From Hyphomicrobiales bacterium (GTDB taxonomy: Bacteria; Pseudomonadota; Alphaproteobacteria; Rhizobiales; Beijerinckiaceae): 64,000 bases of DNA. A program made the translations under genes and the position numbers. Location of the stretch: assembly GCA_900473415.1 (NCBI GenBank), contig UCLR01000032.1, positions 1 to 64,000 of the forward strand, read 5' to 3'. Every line of letters starts with the position of its first letter. The first letter of the stretch is position 1. The notes beneath the pieces were generated by a model. That model did not search any database. It was not told the origin of the DNA and saw only the letters and a program-made list of their open reading frames with translations. This document shows, piece after piece, positions 1-9,415 of the stretch.

Positions 1-519
<519 letters not shown>

Positions 520-564
520 GGCGCCGTTTTGCGGCCTCATCCATGAGGCAGTGAGACATCCTTC

Positions 565-662
565 GTCATTCCGGGGCAGCGCGCAGCGCTGAACCCGGAA
601 CCCACGACTGGACACGATGCTTGAACAAGCCGATCGGGCGAGGCTCGCCCGGTCGTGGGTTT
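565..662. repeat. Truncated copy of the GTCATTCCGG palindromic repeat
   Basis: The left arm begins GTCATTCCGGGGC and is followed by CCCGGAACCCACGAC. An inner inverted repeat (AACCCACGAC with GTCGTGGGTT) ends near 662. The right terminal arm seen in the full copies at 9266, 19614 and 53209 is missing. It lies between two genes on the same strand, upstream of fghA. Confidence 0.6.
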
Positions 663-727
663 CGCGTTCGATCCTGATGGATCGTGCCGGAATGGTGAAA
701 GGTTTCGCCCGCAAGAAAGGACCCCAC

Positions 728-1564
728 ATGGAACTCCTCTCCGCCTCGAAGGCCTTCGGCGGCTCCCAGCGCGTCTACCGCCATGACAGTGCAGCCTGCG
801 CCTGCCCCATGACCTTCGCGATCTATCTGCCGCATCAGATCGAGGACGGGCCGGTTCCGGTGTTGTGGTACCTCTCGGGGCTGACCTGCACGCATCAGAA
901 CGTCATGGACAAGGGTGAATACCGCGCCGCCGCTGCGGCGAACGGCATCGCCATCATCTGCCCGGATACGAGCCCTCGCGGCGAGGCGATCCCGGACGAG
1001 CCGGAGAACTGGCAGTTCGGCTCGGGCGCCGGCTTCTATCTCGACGCCACACGCGAGCCCTACGCGAAGAACTATCGGATGGAGACCTATATCCGCGACG
1101 AGCTGCCGGAGTTGGTGGCGCGGCATTTCCCGCTCGACATGAGCCGGCAAGGTATCTTCGGTCATTCCATGGGCGGTCACGGTGCGATCACGCTGGCGCT
1201 CAAGAACCCCGACCGCTACCGCTCCGTCTCCGCCTTCGCGCCGATCACGCAGCCCTCGACCGCCGGCTGGTCGCGCCCTGCGCTGGAGAAATATCTGGGC
1301 CCCGACGAAAGGGCCTGGCGGGCTTACGATTCCACCCTGCTGATCGCGGACGGCCACCGCATCCGCGACCTGCTCGTCGACCAGGGCACCGCCGACGGCT
1401 TCCTCGAAGAGGGGCTGCGCCCGCAATTGCTGGAGATCGCCTGCGCGACGGCTGGCATCCCGCTGCAGCTGACGATGCGGGACGGCTATGACCACTCCTA
1501 CAACTTCATCTCGACCTTCATGGCCCAGCACGTCGCCTGGCACGCCGAGCGGCTGGTGGACTGA
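728..1564 (+). CDS. fghA: S-formylglutathione hydrolase
   Basis: An esterase of the FrmB/esterase D family that hydrolyses S-formylglutathione to formate and glutathione. The start at 728 is preferred over an upstream in-frame codon at 617 because AAAGGA lies just before it, and the resulting 278 residues match the usual family length. The nucleophile motif GHSMGGHGA (Ser in GxSxG) is present, and the late segment GYDHSYNFIS carries the catalytic His. It follows the dehydrogenase gene and completes formaldehyde to formate; the fhs gene about 5 kb downstream can carry formate into the folate pool. The upstream gap contains a truncated palindromic repeat. Confidence 0.95.
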   Translation: MELLSASKAFGGSQRVYRHDSAACACPMTFAIYLPHQIEDGPVPVLWYLSGLTCTHQNVMDKGEYRAAAAANGIAIICPDTSPRGEAIPDEPENWQFGSGAGFYLDATREPYAKNYRMETYIRDELPELVARHFPLDMSRQGIFGHSMGGHGAITLALKNPDRYRSVSAFAPITQPSTAGWSRPALEKYLGPDERAWRAYDSTLLIADGHRIRDLLVDQGTADGFLEEGLRPQLLEIACATAGIPLQLTMRDGYDHSYNFISTFMAQHVAWHAERLVD

Positions 1565-1651
1565 GCTCGCCACTCAAGGAACGGCCAAGCCTGAGCCGCG
1601 TTGAAGCTGTCGGGGTCCCTGCGAGGGCTCCGGCACGCTCACAGCAAGGCC

Positions 1652-2071
1652 ATGACGCAAAGCAACCGTTCCTTCTTCACCCGCCTCTCGCAGACCGTCG
1701 CTCACTGGACCGGCAAGCCTGCAACCTTCTTCGCTGCCGCGGCCCTGATCGTGATCTGGGGCGTCTCCGGCCCCCTCTTCAACTTCAACGACACCTGGCA
1801 GCTCGCCATCAACACCTCGACGACCATCGTCACCTTCCTGATGGTCTTCATCATTCAGAACAGCCAGAACCGCGATACGGCCGCGATGCAGATCAAGCTG
1901 GACGAGCTGATCTCGAAGCTCGAAGGCCCGCGCGAGGAGCTGCTCGACCTCGAGGACCTCGACGAGAGCAAAATCGAGAAGATCCGCCAGGAATTCGAGG
2001 AGCTCGCCGAGAAGGCGCGCGAGGCCGGCGCCGCCGCGGCCATTTCAGAGAAAACTAAGGTTAGTTCTTAG
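1652..2071 (+). CDS. Low-affinity iron permease family protein
   Basis: A 139-residue protein of the bacterial low-affinity iron permease family (known from family resemblance, not from function here). Two hydrophobic segments at about residues 22-38 and 50-66 bracket a short loop, and the motif FIIQNSQNRDTAAMQIKLDE is typical. The C-terminal third is an acidic, probably coiled-coil tail with many Glu, Leu and Arg. The start at 1652 is chosen over 1601 because the family begins just before the RLSQTVAHWTGKP segment. The name overstates what is known: iron transport by bacterial members is not well established. Confidence 0.8.
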   Translation: MTQSNRSFFTRLSQTVAHWTGKPATFFAAAALIVIWGVSGPLFNFNDTWQLAINTSTTIVTFLMVFIIQNSQNRDTAAMQIKLDELISKLEGPREELLDLEDLDESKIEKIRQEFEELAEKAREAGAAAAISEKTKVSS

Positions 2072-2170
2072 GGTTAAGCCAGATTTAAGAAATCCTCGCC
2101 ATTGTCCCGCCCATTGGTAACGCGCGCGGGCTGCGTATTTGCGCCGCGCAACGCTGGGAAGGACACTGCC

Positions 2171-3046
2171 ATGGGCAGCCTGAAAACCCTCACGCTCGCG
2201 GGAATGATGGCGCTCGGCGCTTCCGCTGCATCTGCCGCCGACTTTCTGCCCGCTCCCCAACCCGTACCAGAGCTGAAGGGCACGATCGGCCATGGGTGGT
2301 ATCTGCGCGCCGATATCGGCGTCGGCTCCCAGAGCGCCGAAAAGTACTATCAGCAGCAGGTGATCGAGAACGGCGGCATCTTCTTCAACAATACGTCGGA
2401 ATCGGCCTTCTTCGGCGGCATTGGCTTCGGCTACCGCTTCAACAACTGGCTGCGCTTCGACCTGACCGGCGAGTATCGCGGCGGCGGAACCTTCAGCACC
2501 AACGAGCGAACCTATCGCAGTTTCGACGGCACCTATCAGACGAATACCTACAAGGGTAACCTGTCCTCGCTGGTGACGCTGTTCAACGCCTATGTCGACC
2601 TCGGCACCTGGAAGTGTCTGACGCCTTATCTCGGCGCTGGCATTGGCGTGGCCAGCAACCGCGTCACCGGCCTGACGGACCAGGGGGTGATTCAGGGCCA
2701 ATGGCTTCAGCCGTCCACCGGAGACGTACTCGTCGATTGGACGCCGACGCTCGGCACCGCCGGGACCGGCACGAGCAACAACCTTGCCTGGGCTCTCATG
2801 GCGGGCATCGGCTATGAGGTGAGCAGCAACCTGACGATCGAGGCCGGCTACCGCTATCTCAACCTCGGCGACGCTCGTTCGGGCAATATTGTCAACAGCC
2901 TGACCGGCGAGATGTATTCCCCGCTCAAGGCCAAGAACATCGACAGCCACGACTTCAGGGTCGGCATGCGCTGGAACTTCGGCTCGCCCGATTGCTGCGG
3001 CCCGAAGGAAGTCGCCTATCAGCCGCCGGTCGTGCGCAAGTACTGA
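2171..3046 (+). CDS. Outer-membrane beta-barrel protein (Omp25/porin-like family)
   Basis: A 291-residue secreted protein. Residues 1-22 form a signal peptide (MGSLKTLTLAGMMALGASAA) with an AxA cleavage site before DFLP. The rest alternates aromatic and polar residues and ends in a C-terminal aromatic residue (VVRKY), as barrels recognised by the Bam machinery do. Features such as GWYLRADIGVG, GFGYRFNNWLRFDL, LTPYLGAGIG and GYRYLNLGDA are typical of Rhizobiales Omp25-like proteins. It is monocistronic, with a strong terminator right after the stop codon. Likely a structural surface barrel; no substrate can be inferred. Confidence 0.85.
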   Translation: MGSLKTLTLAGMMALGASAASAADFLPAPQPVPELKGTIGHGWYLRADIGVGSQSAEKYYQQQVIENGGIFFNNTSESAFFGGIGFGYRFNNWLRFDLTGEYRGGGTFSTNERTYRSFDGTYQTNTYKGNLSSLVTLFNAYVDLGTWKCLTPYLGAGIGVASNRVTGLTDQGVIQGQWLQPSTGDVLVDWTPTLGTAGTGTSNNLAWALMAGIGYEVSSNLTIEAGYRYLNLGDARSGNIVNSLTGEMYSPLKAKNIDSHDFRVGMRWNFGSPDCCGPKEVAYQPPVVRKY

Positions 3047-3071
3047 GCTCCGGCCAGTCCGAAAATCGAAA

Positions 3072-3104
3072 CGGCGCGGATCACCTCCGCGCCGTTTTGC
3101 TTTT
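3072..3104 (+). terminator. Intrinsic terminator of the outer-membrane protein gene
   Basis: A 9-bp perfect GC stem (CGGCGCGGA at 3072-3080 with TCCGCGCCG at 3086-3094) with a 5-base loop is followed by TTTTGCTTTT. It separates this gene from the convergent gpmI. Confidence 0.9.
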
Positions 3105-4618
3105 CAGCGCAGCAGCGATTGCCCGGTCATCTCGGCCGGCTGCTCGAGCCCCATCAGCGCGAGCATGGTCGGCGCGATATCGGCGAGCCGTCCGTCGGCC
3201 AGCGCCTTCGCATCGCCGCCGATCAGCATCAGGGGCACCGGATTGGTCGTGTGGGCGGTGTGCGGCTTGCCCGTGACCGGATCGACCATCAGCTCGGCAT
3301 TGCCGTGATCGGCGGTCACGAGAAGCGCGCCGCCCGCCTTCTGCACCGCCTCGGCGATCGCGCCGAGCCCGGCATCGACCGTCTCGACCGCCTTGATCGC
3401 GGCGGCGAGCACGCCGGTGTGGCCGACCATGTCGGGATTGGCGAAGTTCAGCACGACGAGGTCGTAGCGGCCCGAGCCGATCGCTTCGACCGCCTTGGCG
3501 GTCAATTCCGGCGCCGACATCTCCGGCTGGAGATCATAGGTCGCGACCTTGGGCGAGGGCACCATCACCCGGGCCTCGCCGGCATAGGGCGTCTCCTCGC
3601 CGCCGTTGAAGAAATAGGTGACGTGCGGATATTTCTCCGTCTCGGCCATGCGGATCTGCGTGCGGCCCACCTTGGCGACCGTCTCGCCGAGCCCGTTGGC
3701 GAGCGTCTGGGGCGGGAACAGCACCGGCATGATCTTGTCGAGCTCGGCGCTGTAGGAGGTCATGCTGACCGCCTTGGCGAGCTTCGGCAGGCGCGGCCGG
3801 GCAAACCCCGAGAAATCTGGCTCCAGCACGGCGTTGAGGATTTCGCGGATGCGGTCGGAGCGGAAGTTGAAGCTGAGCAGCCCGTCGCCGTCCTTCATCC
3901 CGGCATAGCCGCCGATCACCGCCGGCAGGATGAATTCGTCCGTGACGTTCTGCGCATAGGCTGCCGTGATCGCGGCATCGGCCGTGGCGAAGGCCTCGCC
4001 CTCGCCCAGCGCCATGGCCTTCCACGCCTTCTCGACCCGCTCCCAGCGGTTGTCACGGTCCATCGCGTAGTAGCGCCCCGAGAGGCTGGCGATCGTCGCG
4101 CCGGCCGGCAGGGCGGCCGCGAAGGCCTTCACATAATCGGCAGCCGATTGCGGCGGCGTATCGCGCCCGTCGGTGAAGACATGAATATGCACCGCAATGC
4201 CCTGCCCGGTCAGGATGCGGGCAAGCGCCACCGCATGGTCCTGATGGGCATGGACTCCGCCGGACGACACGAGCCCGAGCAGGTGGCAGGTGCCGCCGCT
4301 CGTCTTCAGCGCCGCAACGAGGCCGCTCGCCTCCAGAGCCTTGGCGATCGAACCGTCCGCGATCGCCTGGTTGATGCGTGGCAGGTCCTGCATCACCACC
4401 CGGCCCGCGCCGAGATTAAGATGGCCCACTTCGGAATTGCCCATCTGCCCCTCGGGCAGCCCGACATCGAGCCCGGAGGTGCGCAGGAAGGCACGCGGGC
4501 ACGTCTGCCAGAAGCGGTCGAAATGGGGCGTCTTCGCCAGCTTGACGGCGTTGTTCCCGCTCTCGTCGCGCCAGCCCCAGCCATCGAGGATCATCAGCAT
4601 CACGGGGCGAGGCGGCAT
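3104..4618 (-). CDS. gpmI: 2,3-bisphosphoglycerate-independent phosphoglycerate mutase
   Basis: Interconverts 3- and 2-phosphoglycerate with manganese, in glycolysis and gluconeogenesis. It has 504 residues, the usual length. The N-terminal metal motif is MILDGWGWRD (Asp12) and the phosphoserine nucleophile is Ser62 in GQMGNSEVGHLNLGAGR, at the same number as in well-studied Bacillus enzymes. Late metal motifs NPDMVGHTG and TADHGNAE are intact. It converges on the outer-membrane protein gene, with only a terminator between them, and diverges from the dehalogenase gene. Confidence 0.97.
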   Translation of the reverse strand: MPPRPVMLMILDGWGWRDESGNNAVKLAKTPHFDRFWQTCPRAFLRTSGLDVGLPEGQMGNSEVGHLNLGAGRVVMQDLPRINQAIADGSIAKALEASGLVAALKTSGGTCHLLGLVSSGGVHAHQDHAVALARILTGQGIAVHIHVFTDGRDTPPQSAADYVKAFAAALPAGATIASLSGRYYAMDRDNRWERVEKAWKAMALGEGEAFATADAAITAAYAQNVTDEFILPAVIGGYAGMKDGDGLLSFNFRSDRIREILNAVLEPDFSGFARPRLPKLAKAVSMTSYSAELDKIMPVLFPPQTLANGLGETVAKVGRTQIRMAETEKYPHVTYFFNGGEETPYAGEARVMVPSPKVATYDLQPEMSAPELTAKAVEAIGSGRYDLVVLNFANPDMVGHTGVLAAAIKAVETVDAGLGAIAEAVQKAGGALLVTADHGNAELMVDPVTGKPHTAHTTNPVPLMLIGGDAKALADGRLADIAPTMLALMGLEQPAEMTGQSLLR

Positions 4619-4724
4619 CGGAAGACCTTCGGCGAACGGTGAAAGCGATCGCTGCCGATACCATGCGCCGCGCCGCGGAAGCGAGTGCTAAGAAGGTCGC
4701 GCTGCCCCGCAACGGAGGAACGCG

Positions 4725-5474
4725 ATGACGATCAAGGCACTGGTGTTCGATGCTTACGGCACGCTGTTCGACGTGCAGTCCGTCGCCGGCGTCACCGACG
4801 CCACCTTCCCCGGACGAGGCGCAACGATCACGCAGATCTGGCGCCTGAAGCAGCTCGAATACACCTGGCTGCGCGCCTTGATGGGCCGCTACGAGGACTT
4901 CTGGACCGTCACCCGCGAGTCGCTCGACTTCACCCTGAAGACGCTCGGCCTCGCCACCACGCCGGAGCTCCTGACACAGGTCGCGGAGGCTTATGATTCA
5001 CTCAGCCTCTATCCGGAAGCGCTGGCCGCGCTGGAAGGGCTCGCCGCCCACCGCCTCGCCATCTTTTCGAACGGCAGTCCAGCCATGCTGAAGCGCCTCG
5101 TCGCTCATGCCGGCATCGGCGCCTTCATCGAGACCGTGGTCAGCGTCGACGAGATCGGCGTCTACAAGCCCGATCCGCGCGGTTATGCCCATGTCGAGAA
5201 GCGGCTCGGCCTCGCCCGCGAGGAGATCCTCTTCGTCTCGTCGAACGGTTTCGACATCGCCGGCGCCAAGGCCCATGGCTTCCATGTGGCGCGCATCGAG
5301 CGCGTGCCGTCCGAGCGCCTGCGCGCTGAGCTGGCGGAGGCCTCGGTCATCGACCCCGCGCTGATGTTCAAAGCGCTCCGGATGCAGCCCGAGCAGCTAG
5401 GCCTCCATGCGGATGTGACCGTTGCGGCGCTGACCGATCTCGCCTCCTATGTCGCCGGACTCGAAAAGGCCTGA
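4725..5474 (+). CDS. Haloacid dehalogenase, type II (HAD superfamily)
   Basis: A 249-residue HAD-fold hydrolase. Motif I is VFDAYGTLFDV, with the nucleophilic Asp at residue 9 and Tyr two places later, as in L-2-haloacid dehalogenases rather than phosphatases. Motif II is IFSNGSP, motif III the Lys of VYKPDPRGY, and motif IV VSSNGFDIAGAKAHG. The family hydrolyses L-2-haloacids to D-2-hydroxy acids, but housekeeping substrates are often unknown. A GST gene follows after 18 bases, so the two are probably cotranscribed and may form a small detoxification pair. Confidence 0.88.
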   Translation: MTIKALVFDAYGTLFDVQSVAGVTDATFPGRGATITQIWRLKQLEYTWLRALMGRYEDFWTVTRESLDFTLKTLGLATTPELLTQVAEAYDSLSLYPEALAALEGLAAHRLAIFSNGSPAMLKRLVAHAGIGAFIETVVSVDEIGVYKPDPRGYAHVEKRLGLAREEILFVSSNGFDIAGAKAHGFHVARIERVPSERLRAELAEASVIDPALMFKALRMQPEQLGLHADVTVAALTDLASYVAGLEKA

Positions 5475-5492
5475 GCGCCGGAGGACGACGCG

Positions 5493-6179
5493 ATGATCAA
5501 GCTCTACTACCACCCCTCGCCCAACCCGGCGAAGATTGCGCTCTTCCTGGAAGAGGCCGGCCTGCCCTACGAGATGGTGCCGGTCGACACCCGCAAGGGC
5601 GACCAGCACAAGCCGGAATTCCTCGCCATCAACCCCAATGCCAAGACGCCTGCCCTGACCGATGGCGACGTCACCGTCTTCGACTCGAACGCCATCCTGC
5701 TCTACCTCGCCGAGAAGACCGGCAAGTTCCTGCCCGAGGATACCCCGAAGGCGCGCGGCGAGATGCTGTCCTGGCTGATGTTCGTCGCCACCGGCATCGG
5801 CCCCTATTGCGGCCAGGCCGTGCATTTCAGCCGCTTCGCCCCGGAGAAGATCCCCTACGCCATCAACCGCTACGCCCGCGAGGCCGAGCGGCACTGGGGC
5901 ATCATCGACGAGCGTCTCAAGACGCGTCGCTACATGCTGGGCGACAGTTATACGCTCATCGACATGTCGGTCTGGGGCTGGGCGACGCGGCTCGCCTTCG
6001 CGGTCGGCGAGCAATGGGCGACGATGTTCCCGAACGTGAAGCGCCACACTGACGAGATTTCGGCGCGGCCGGCGGCCCAGCGCGCCGCAGCGCTCAAGGA
6101 CCAGTTCGCCTTCAAGACCGAGGTCGACGAGGAGGCGCGCAAGTTCCTCTTCCCGCAGAACGCCCATCTCGCGGGCTGA
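5493..6179 (+). CDS. Glutathione S-transferase family protein
   Basis: A 228-residue cytosolic GST. Residues 1-80 form the thioredoxin-like domain ([20 protein letters not shown], then [10 protein letters not shown] and the glutathione-contact pair in [15 protein letters not shown]). The rest is the all-helical domain. The arrangement resembles the YfcG/Nu-class group, in which an Asn or Thr near the N terminus and the cis-Pro region replace a catalytic Tyr or Ser. It follows the dehalogenase gene closely. The substrate cannot be told from sequence. Confidence 0.9.
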   Translation: MIKLYYHPSPNPAKIALFLEEAGLPYEMVPVDTRKGDQHKPEFLAINPNAKTPALTDGDVTVFDSNAILLYLAEKTGKFLPEDTPKARGEMLSWLMFVATGIGPYCGQAVHFSRFAPEKIPYAINRYAREAERHWGIIDERLKTRRYMLGDSYTLIDMSVWGWATRLAFAVGEQWATMFPNVKRHTDEISARPAAQRAAALKDQFAFKTEVDEEARKFLFPQNAHLAG

Positions 6180-6337
6180 ACGCCACGCCGGGAACGACGC
6201 CCGATGCATGGCGCCTGCGCTGTGCATCACGGCCTCAGCCCTCGCAAAACCACTGGCGGCGCCGTGATTTTCGCGCCAGTGTCGCGGCGGCTCCGCCCCG
6301 GGAGGCGCGAGGCCCAACACAGTCTCCGAGAGGACGG

Positions 6338-8011
6338 ATGCCCACCGATATCGAGATCGCGCGCGCCGCGACGCTTCTGCCCATTGCCGCCATCGCCGGG
6401 AAGGCGGGCATTCCCTCCGAAGCGCTCAACCCCTACGGCAAGTACATCGCGAAGATCGACACCCATGCCATACCGGGCTTCCAGTCGAAGCCGGACGGTA
6501 AGCTGATCCTCGTCACCGCCATCAGCCCGACGCCGGCCGGCGAGGGCAAGACGACGACCACGGTCGGCCTCGGCGACGGGCTCGCCCGCATCGGCAAGCG
6601 CGCCATGATCGCGCTGCGCGAGCCCTCGCTCGGCCCGAGCTTCGGCATGAAGGGCGGTGCGGCCGGCGGCGGCTACGCCCAGGTCGTGCCGATGGAGCAG
6701 ATCAACCTGCACTTCACCGGCGATTTCCACGCCATCACCAGCGCACACAACCTGCTCGCGGCGATGGTCGACAACCATGTCTACTGGGGCAACGGTCTCG
6801 GGCTCGACACCCGTCACATCGCCTGGCGGCGCGTCATGGACATGAACGACCGGGCGCTGCGCTCGGTCGTCTCCTCGCTCGGCGGAGCGGGCAACGGCTT
6901 CCCGCGCGAGGACGGATTCGACATCACCGTGGCATCCGAGGTCATGGCGATCTTCTGCCTCGCCCGCGATGCCGCCGACCTGGAGGCGCGGCTCGGCCGC
7001 ATCGTCGTGGGCCGCACCCGGGAGAAGCGCCTGATCACCGCCGCGGACGTCAAGGCGACCGGCTCGATGAGCGTCCTGCTCAAGGATGCGCTGATGCCGA
7101 ACCTTGTGCAGACGCTGGAAGGCACCCCCGCCTTCGTCCATGGCGGCCCCTTCGCCAACATCGCCCATGGCTGCAACTCGGTCATCGCGACGAACGCGGC
7201 CCTGAAGCTCGCCGACTACGTCGTCACCGAGGCCGGTTTCGGCGCCGATCTCGGGGCCGAGAAGTTCTTCGACATCAAGTGCCGCAAGGCAGGGCTGAAA
7301 CCCGACGTGGCGGTTGTCGTCGCCACGGTGCGCGCGCTGAAGATGCATGGCGGCCTGGCCAAGGATGCGCTCGCCCGCGAGGACCTCAAGGCGTTGGAGG
7401 CGGGCCTTTCCAACCTCGCCCGCCATGTCGGCAATATCCGCAAGTTCGGCGTGCCGGCCATCGTCGCGATCAATCACTTCACGACCGACACCACCGCCGA
7501 GCACGAGCTGATCCGTCACTACTGCCGCAACCATCTCGGCGTCGAGGCGGTGATCTGCCGGCACTGGGCGGAAGGCGCCGCAGGCGCGGAGGAACTCGCG
7601 CACAAGGTCGCGGTGCTGGCGGATGAGGACGAGGCCGATTTCGCCCCGCTCTATCCGGACTCCATGCCGCTTCGGCAGAAGCTCGACACCATCGCGCGTG
7701 AGATCTACGGCGCCGATCATGTCAGCGTCTCGCCCCGGCTGGAGGCCCGTTTCGAGGAGTTGGAGGCCGCCGGCTTCGGTAGCCTGCCAGTCTGCGTCGC
7801 CAAGACCCAGTATTCCTTCTCGGCCGATCCGACACTGCGCGGCGCGCCCTCGGGGCATATCGTTCCGCTGCGGGAACTCAGGCTATCCGCCGGCGCCGGC
7901 TTCGTCGTCGCCATCTGCGGCGAGATCATGACCATGCCCGGCCTGCCGCGCGAGCCTGCCGCCGAGCGCATCCATATCGACGCGCAGGGGCGGATCGAAG
8001 GGCTGTTCTGA
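6338..8011 (+). CDS. fhs: Formate--tetrahydrofolate ligase
   Basis: ATP-dependent formation of 10-formyl-THF from formate and THF. The protein has 557 residues, the normal length. The P-loop is TPAGEGKTT at residues 65-73, followed by the signature [20 protein letters not shown] and the folate-site segment [14 protein letters not shown] purine-rich SD-like stretch (GAGAGGACGG) precedes the ATG. With frmA and fghA upstream it links formaldehyde oxidation to folate-bound C1 units, a combination common in methylotrophic and formaldehyde-tolerant Rhizobiales. The 158 bases before it hold no other recognisable element. Confidence 0.97.
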   Translation: MPTDIEIARAATLLPIAAIAGKAGIPSEALNPYGKYIAKIDTHAIPGFQSKPDGKLILVTAISPTPAGEGKTTTTVGLGDGLARIGKRAMIALREPSLGPSFGMKGGAAGGGYAQVVPMEQINLHFTGDFHAITSAHNLLAAMVDNHVYWGNGLGLDTRHIAWRRVMDMNDRALRSVVSSLGGAGNGFPREDGFDITVASEVMAIFCLARDAADLEARLGRIVVGRTREKRLITAADVKATGSMSVLLKDALMPNLVQTLEGTPAFVHGGPFANIAHGCNSVIATNAALKLADYVVTEAGFGADLGAEKFFDIKCRKAGLKPDVAVVVATVRALKMHGGLAKDALAREDLKALEAGLSNLARHVGNIRKFGVPAIVAINHFTTDTTAEHELIRHYCRNHLGVEAVICRHWAEGAAGAEELAHKVAVLADEDEADFAPLYPDSMPLRQKLDTIAREIYGADHVSVSPRLEARFEELEAAGFGSLPVCVAKTQYSFSADPTLRGAPSGHIVPLRELRLSAGAGFVVAICGEIMTMPGLPREPAAERIHIDAQGRIEGLF

Positions 8012-8096
8012 CGGAGACGCACGAACCGTCACGCCTTCGTCATACGAGTCGTCGATGCCGCCGCGCCTCGGTGACGACATGGCGACGGGGACAGGC

Positions 8097-9242
8097 ATGA
8101 AAATGGAGATCACCGGAGCCGAAGTGCTCCTCGACGCGTTCGAGGCGACCAACGTCTCGATCGATGACGGGCGGATCGCCGCCCTCGGCGCGGTCGCCTC
8201 CCCGACCGGTCTTGCAATCCATGCCGAGGGCTGCCTTGTCCTGCCCGGCATCGTTGACTGCCATGGCGACGCCTTCGAGCGCCACATCATGCCGCGCCCG
8301 GGCGTCTCCTTCGACCTCGACCTCGCTTTGCGCGATGCCGATCGGGCCCTGCTGGCGAGCGGCATCACCACCGCCTTCCACGGCGTGACCTGGTCCTGGG
8401 AACCCGGCCTGCGCGGCGCTGAGAACGCCCGCCTTCTGGTCGATCGGATCGCCGCGCTGAAGTCCGAGCTCGGCGCCGATACCCGCTTCCACATGCGCCA
8501 CGAAACCTTCAACCTCGATGCCGAGGAGGAGATCGGCGTCTGGCTGGAGCAGGGCCGCATCGGCGTGCTCGCCTTCAACGACCACACCGAGGGCACGCTG
8601 AAATCGCGCCATCGGCCGGACAAGATCGGCAAGATGGTTGAGCGCACGGGCCTGAGCCACGACGCCTTCATGGAGCTGGTCGACCAGGTCTATGCCCGCA
8701 AGGGCGAAGTCGCGGGCTCCGTCTCACGGCTGGCGGAGCGTGCCGGCCGTGCCGGCGTGCCGATCATGTCCCATGACGACATGAGCCCTGAGATGCGCCG
8801 CGAACACCGCGCGCTCGGCATCGCCATCGCCGAATTCCCGATCAACGAGGAGACGGCGCGCGAGGCGGCCTCTGCCAACGAGGCCATCGTCTTCGGCGCG
8901 CCGAATGTCGTGCGCGGCGGCTCGCATACCGGCTGCCCGGCGGCCGAGGAGATGGTCCGCGAAGGGCTCTGCACCATCCTGGCCTCGGACTACTACTACC
9001 CCGCCCTGCCGCTCGCACCCTTTCTGCTGGCCGAGCGCGGTGCGGCCTCGTTACGGGCGGCCTGGAAGCTGGTCTCGGAGAATCCGGCCACGGCGCTCGG
9101 CCTGACCGACCGCGGACGCATCGCGCCGGGCCTGAGGGCCGATCTCGTGATCGTCCGCCCCGAGCCGACGCCGCGCGTGGTCGCAACCATCGCCGGCGGC
9201 CGGCTCGTCCATCTGGCCGATCCGGATTTGCTGGGGCGGTAA
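8097..9242 (+). CDS. phnM: Alpha-D-ribose 1-methylphosphonate 5-triphosphate diphosphatase
   Basis: An amidohydrolase-superfamily enzyme that in the C-P lyase pathway removes pyrophosphate from ribosyl-phosphonate triphosphate. The PhnM signatures are DCHGDAFERHIMPRPGV, TAFHGVTWSWEPG and the metal-binding histidines of RFHMRHE and MSHDD. The late segment ILASDYYYPALPLAPF is also typical. Start 8097 (after GGGACAGGC) gives 381 residues; 8055 is an alternative. No other phn gene is present in the window, so either the rest of the pathway lies elsewhere or this copy serves another triphosphate. Confidence 0.87.
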   Translation: MKMEITGAEVLLDAFEATNVSIDDGRIAALGAVASPTGLAIHAEGCLVLPGIVDCHGDAFERHIMPRPGVSFDLDLALRDADRALLASGITTAFHGVTWSWEPGLRGAENARLLVDRIAALKSELGADTRFHMRHETFNLDAEEEIGVWLEQGRIGVLAFNDHTEGTLKSRHRPDKIGKMVERTGLSHDAFMELVDQVYARKGEVAGSVSRLAERAGRAGVPIMSHDDMSPEMRREHRALGIAIAEFPINEETAREAASANEAIVFGAPNVVRGGSHTGCPAAEEMVREGLCTILASDYYYPALPLAPFLLAERGAASLRAAWKLVSENPATALGLTDRGRIAPGLRADLVIVRPEPTPRVVATIAGGRLVHLADPDLLGR

Positions 9243-9265
9243 TCCCCGTCGCACGGAACCACGCT

Positions 9266-9411
9266 GTCATTCCGGGGCAGGCCGAAGGCCCGAGCCCGGA
9301 ACCCAGAACCGATGCGCTTCATTGGAAGGGCACCGACAGCGACCGTTCTCTTCGGGGAACGCGTCGGTTCTGGATTCCGGGCTCTTCGCTACGCGAAGCC
9401 CCGGAATGACG
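9266..9411. repeat. Full-length GTCATTCCGG palindromic repeat
   Basis: The outer arms are GTCATTCCGGGGC and GCCCCGGAATGAC. Inner arms include CCAGAACCGA and TCGGTTCTGG. It fills the gap between the convergent phnM and idnD genes and could form a long hairpin in either transcript. Confidence 0.8.
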
Positions 9412-9415
9412 GTAT

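Noticed and set aside
3119-4642. Long plus-strand open frame opposite gpmI
   Set aside because: The minus strand encodes an intact gpmI with all active-site residues; the plus frame is a GC-driven shadow rich in Arg, Gly and His.
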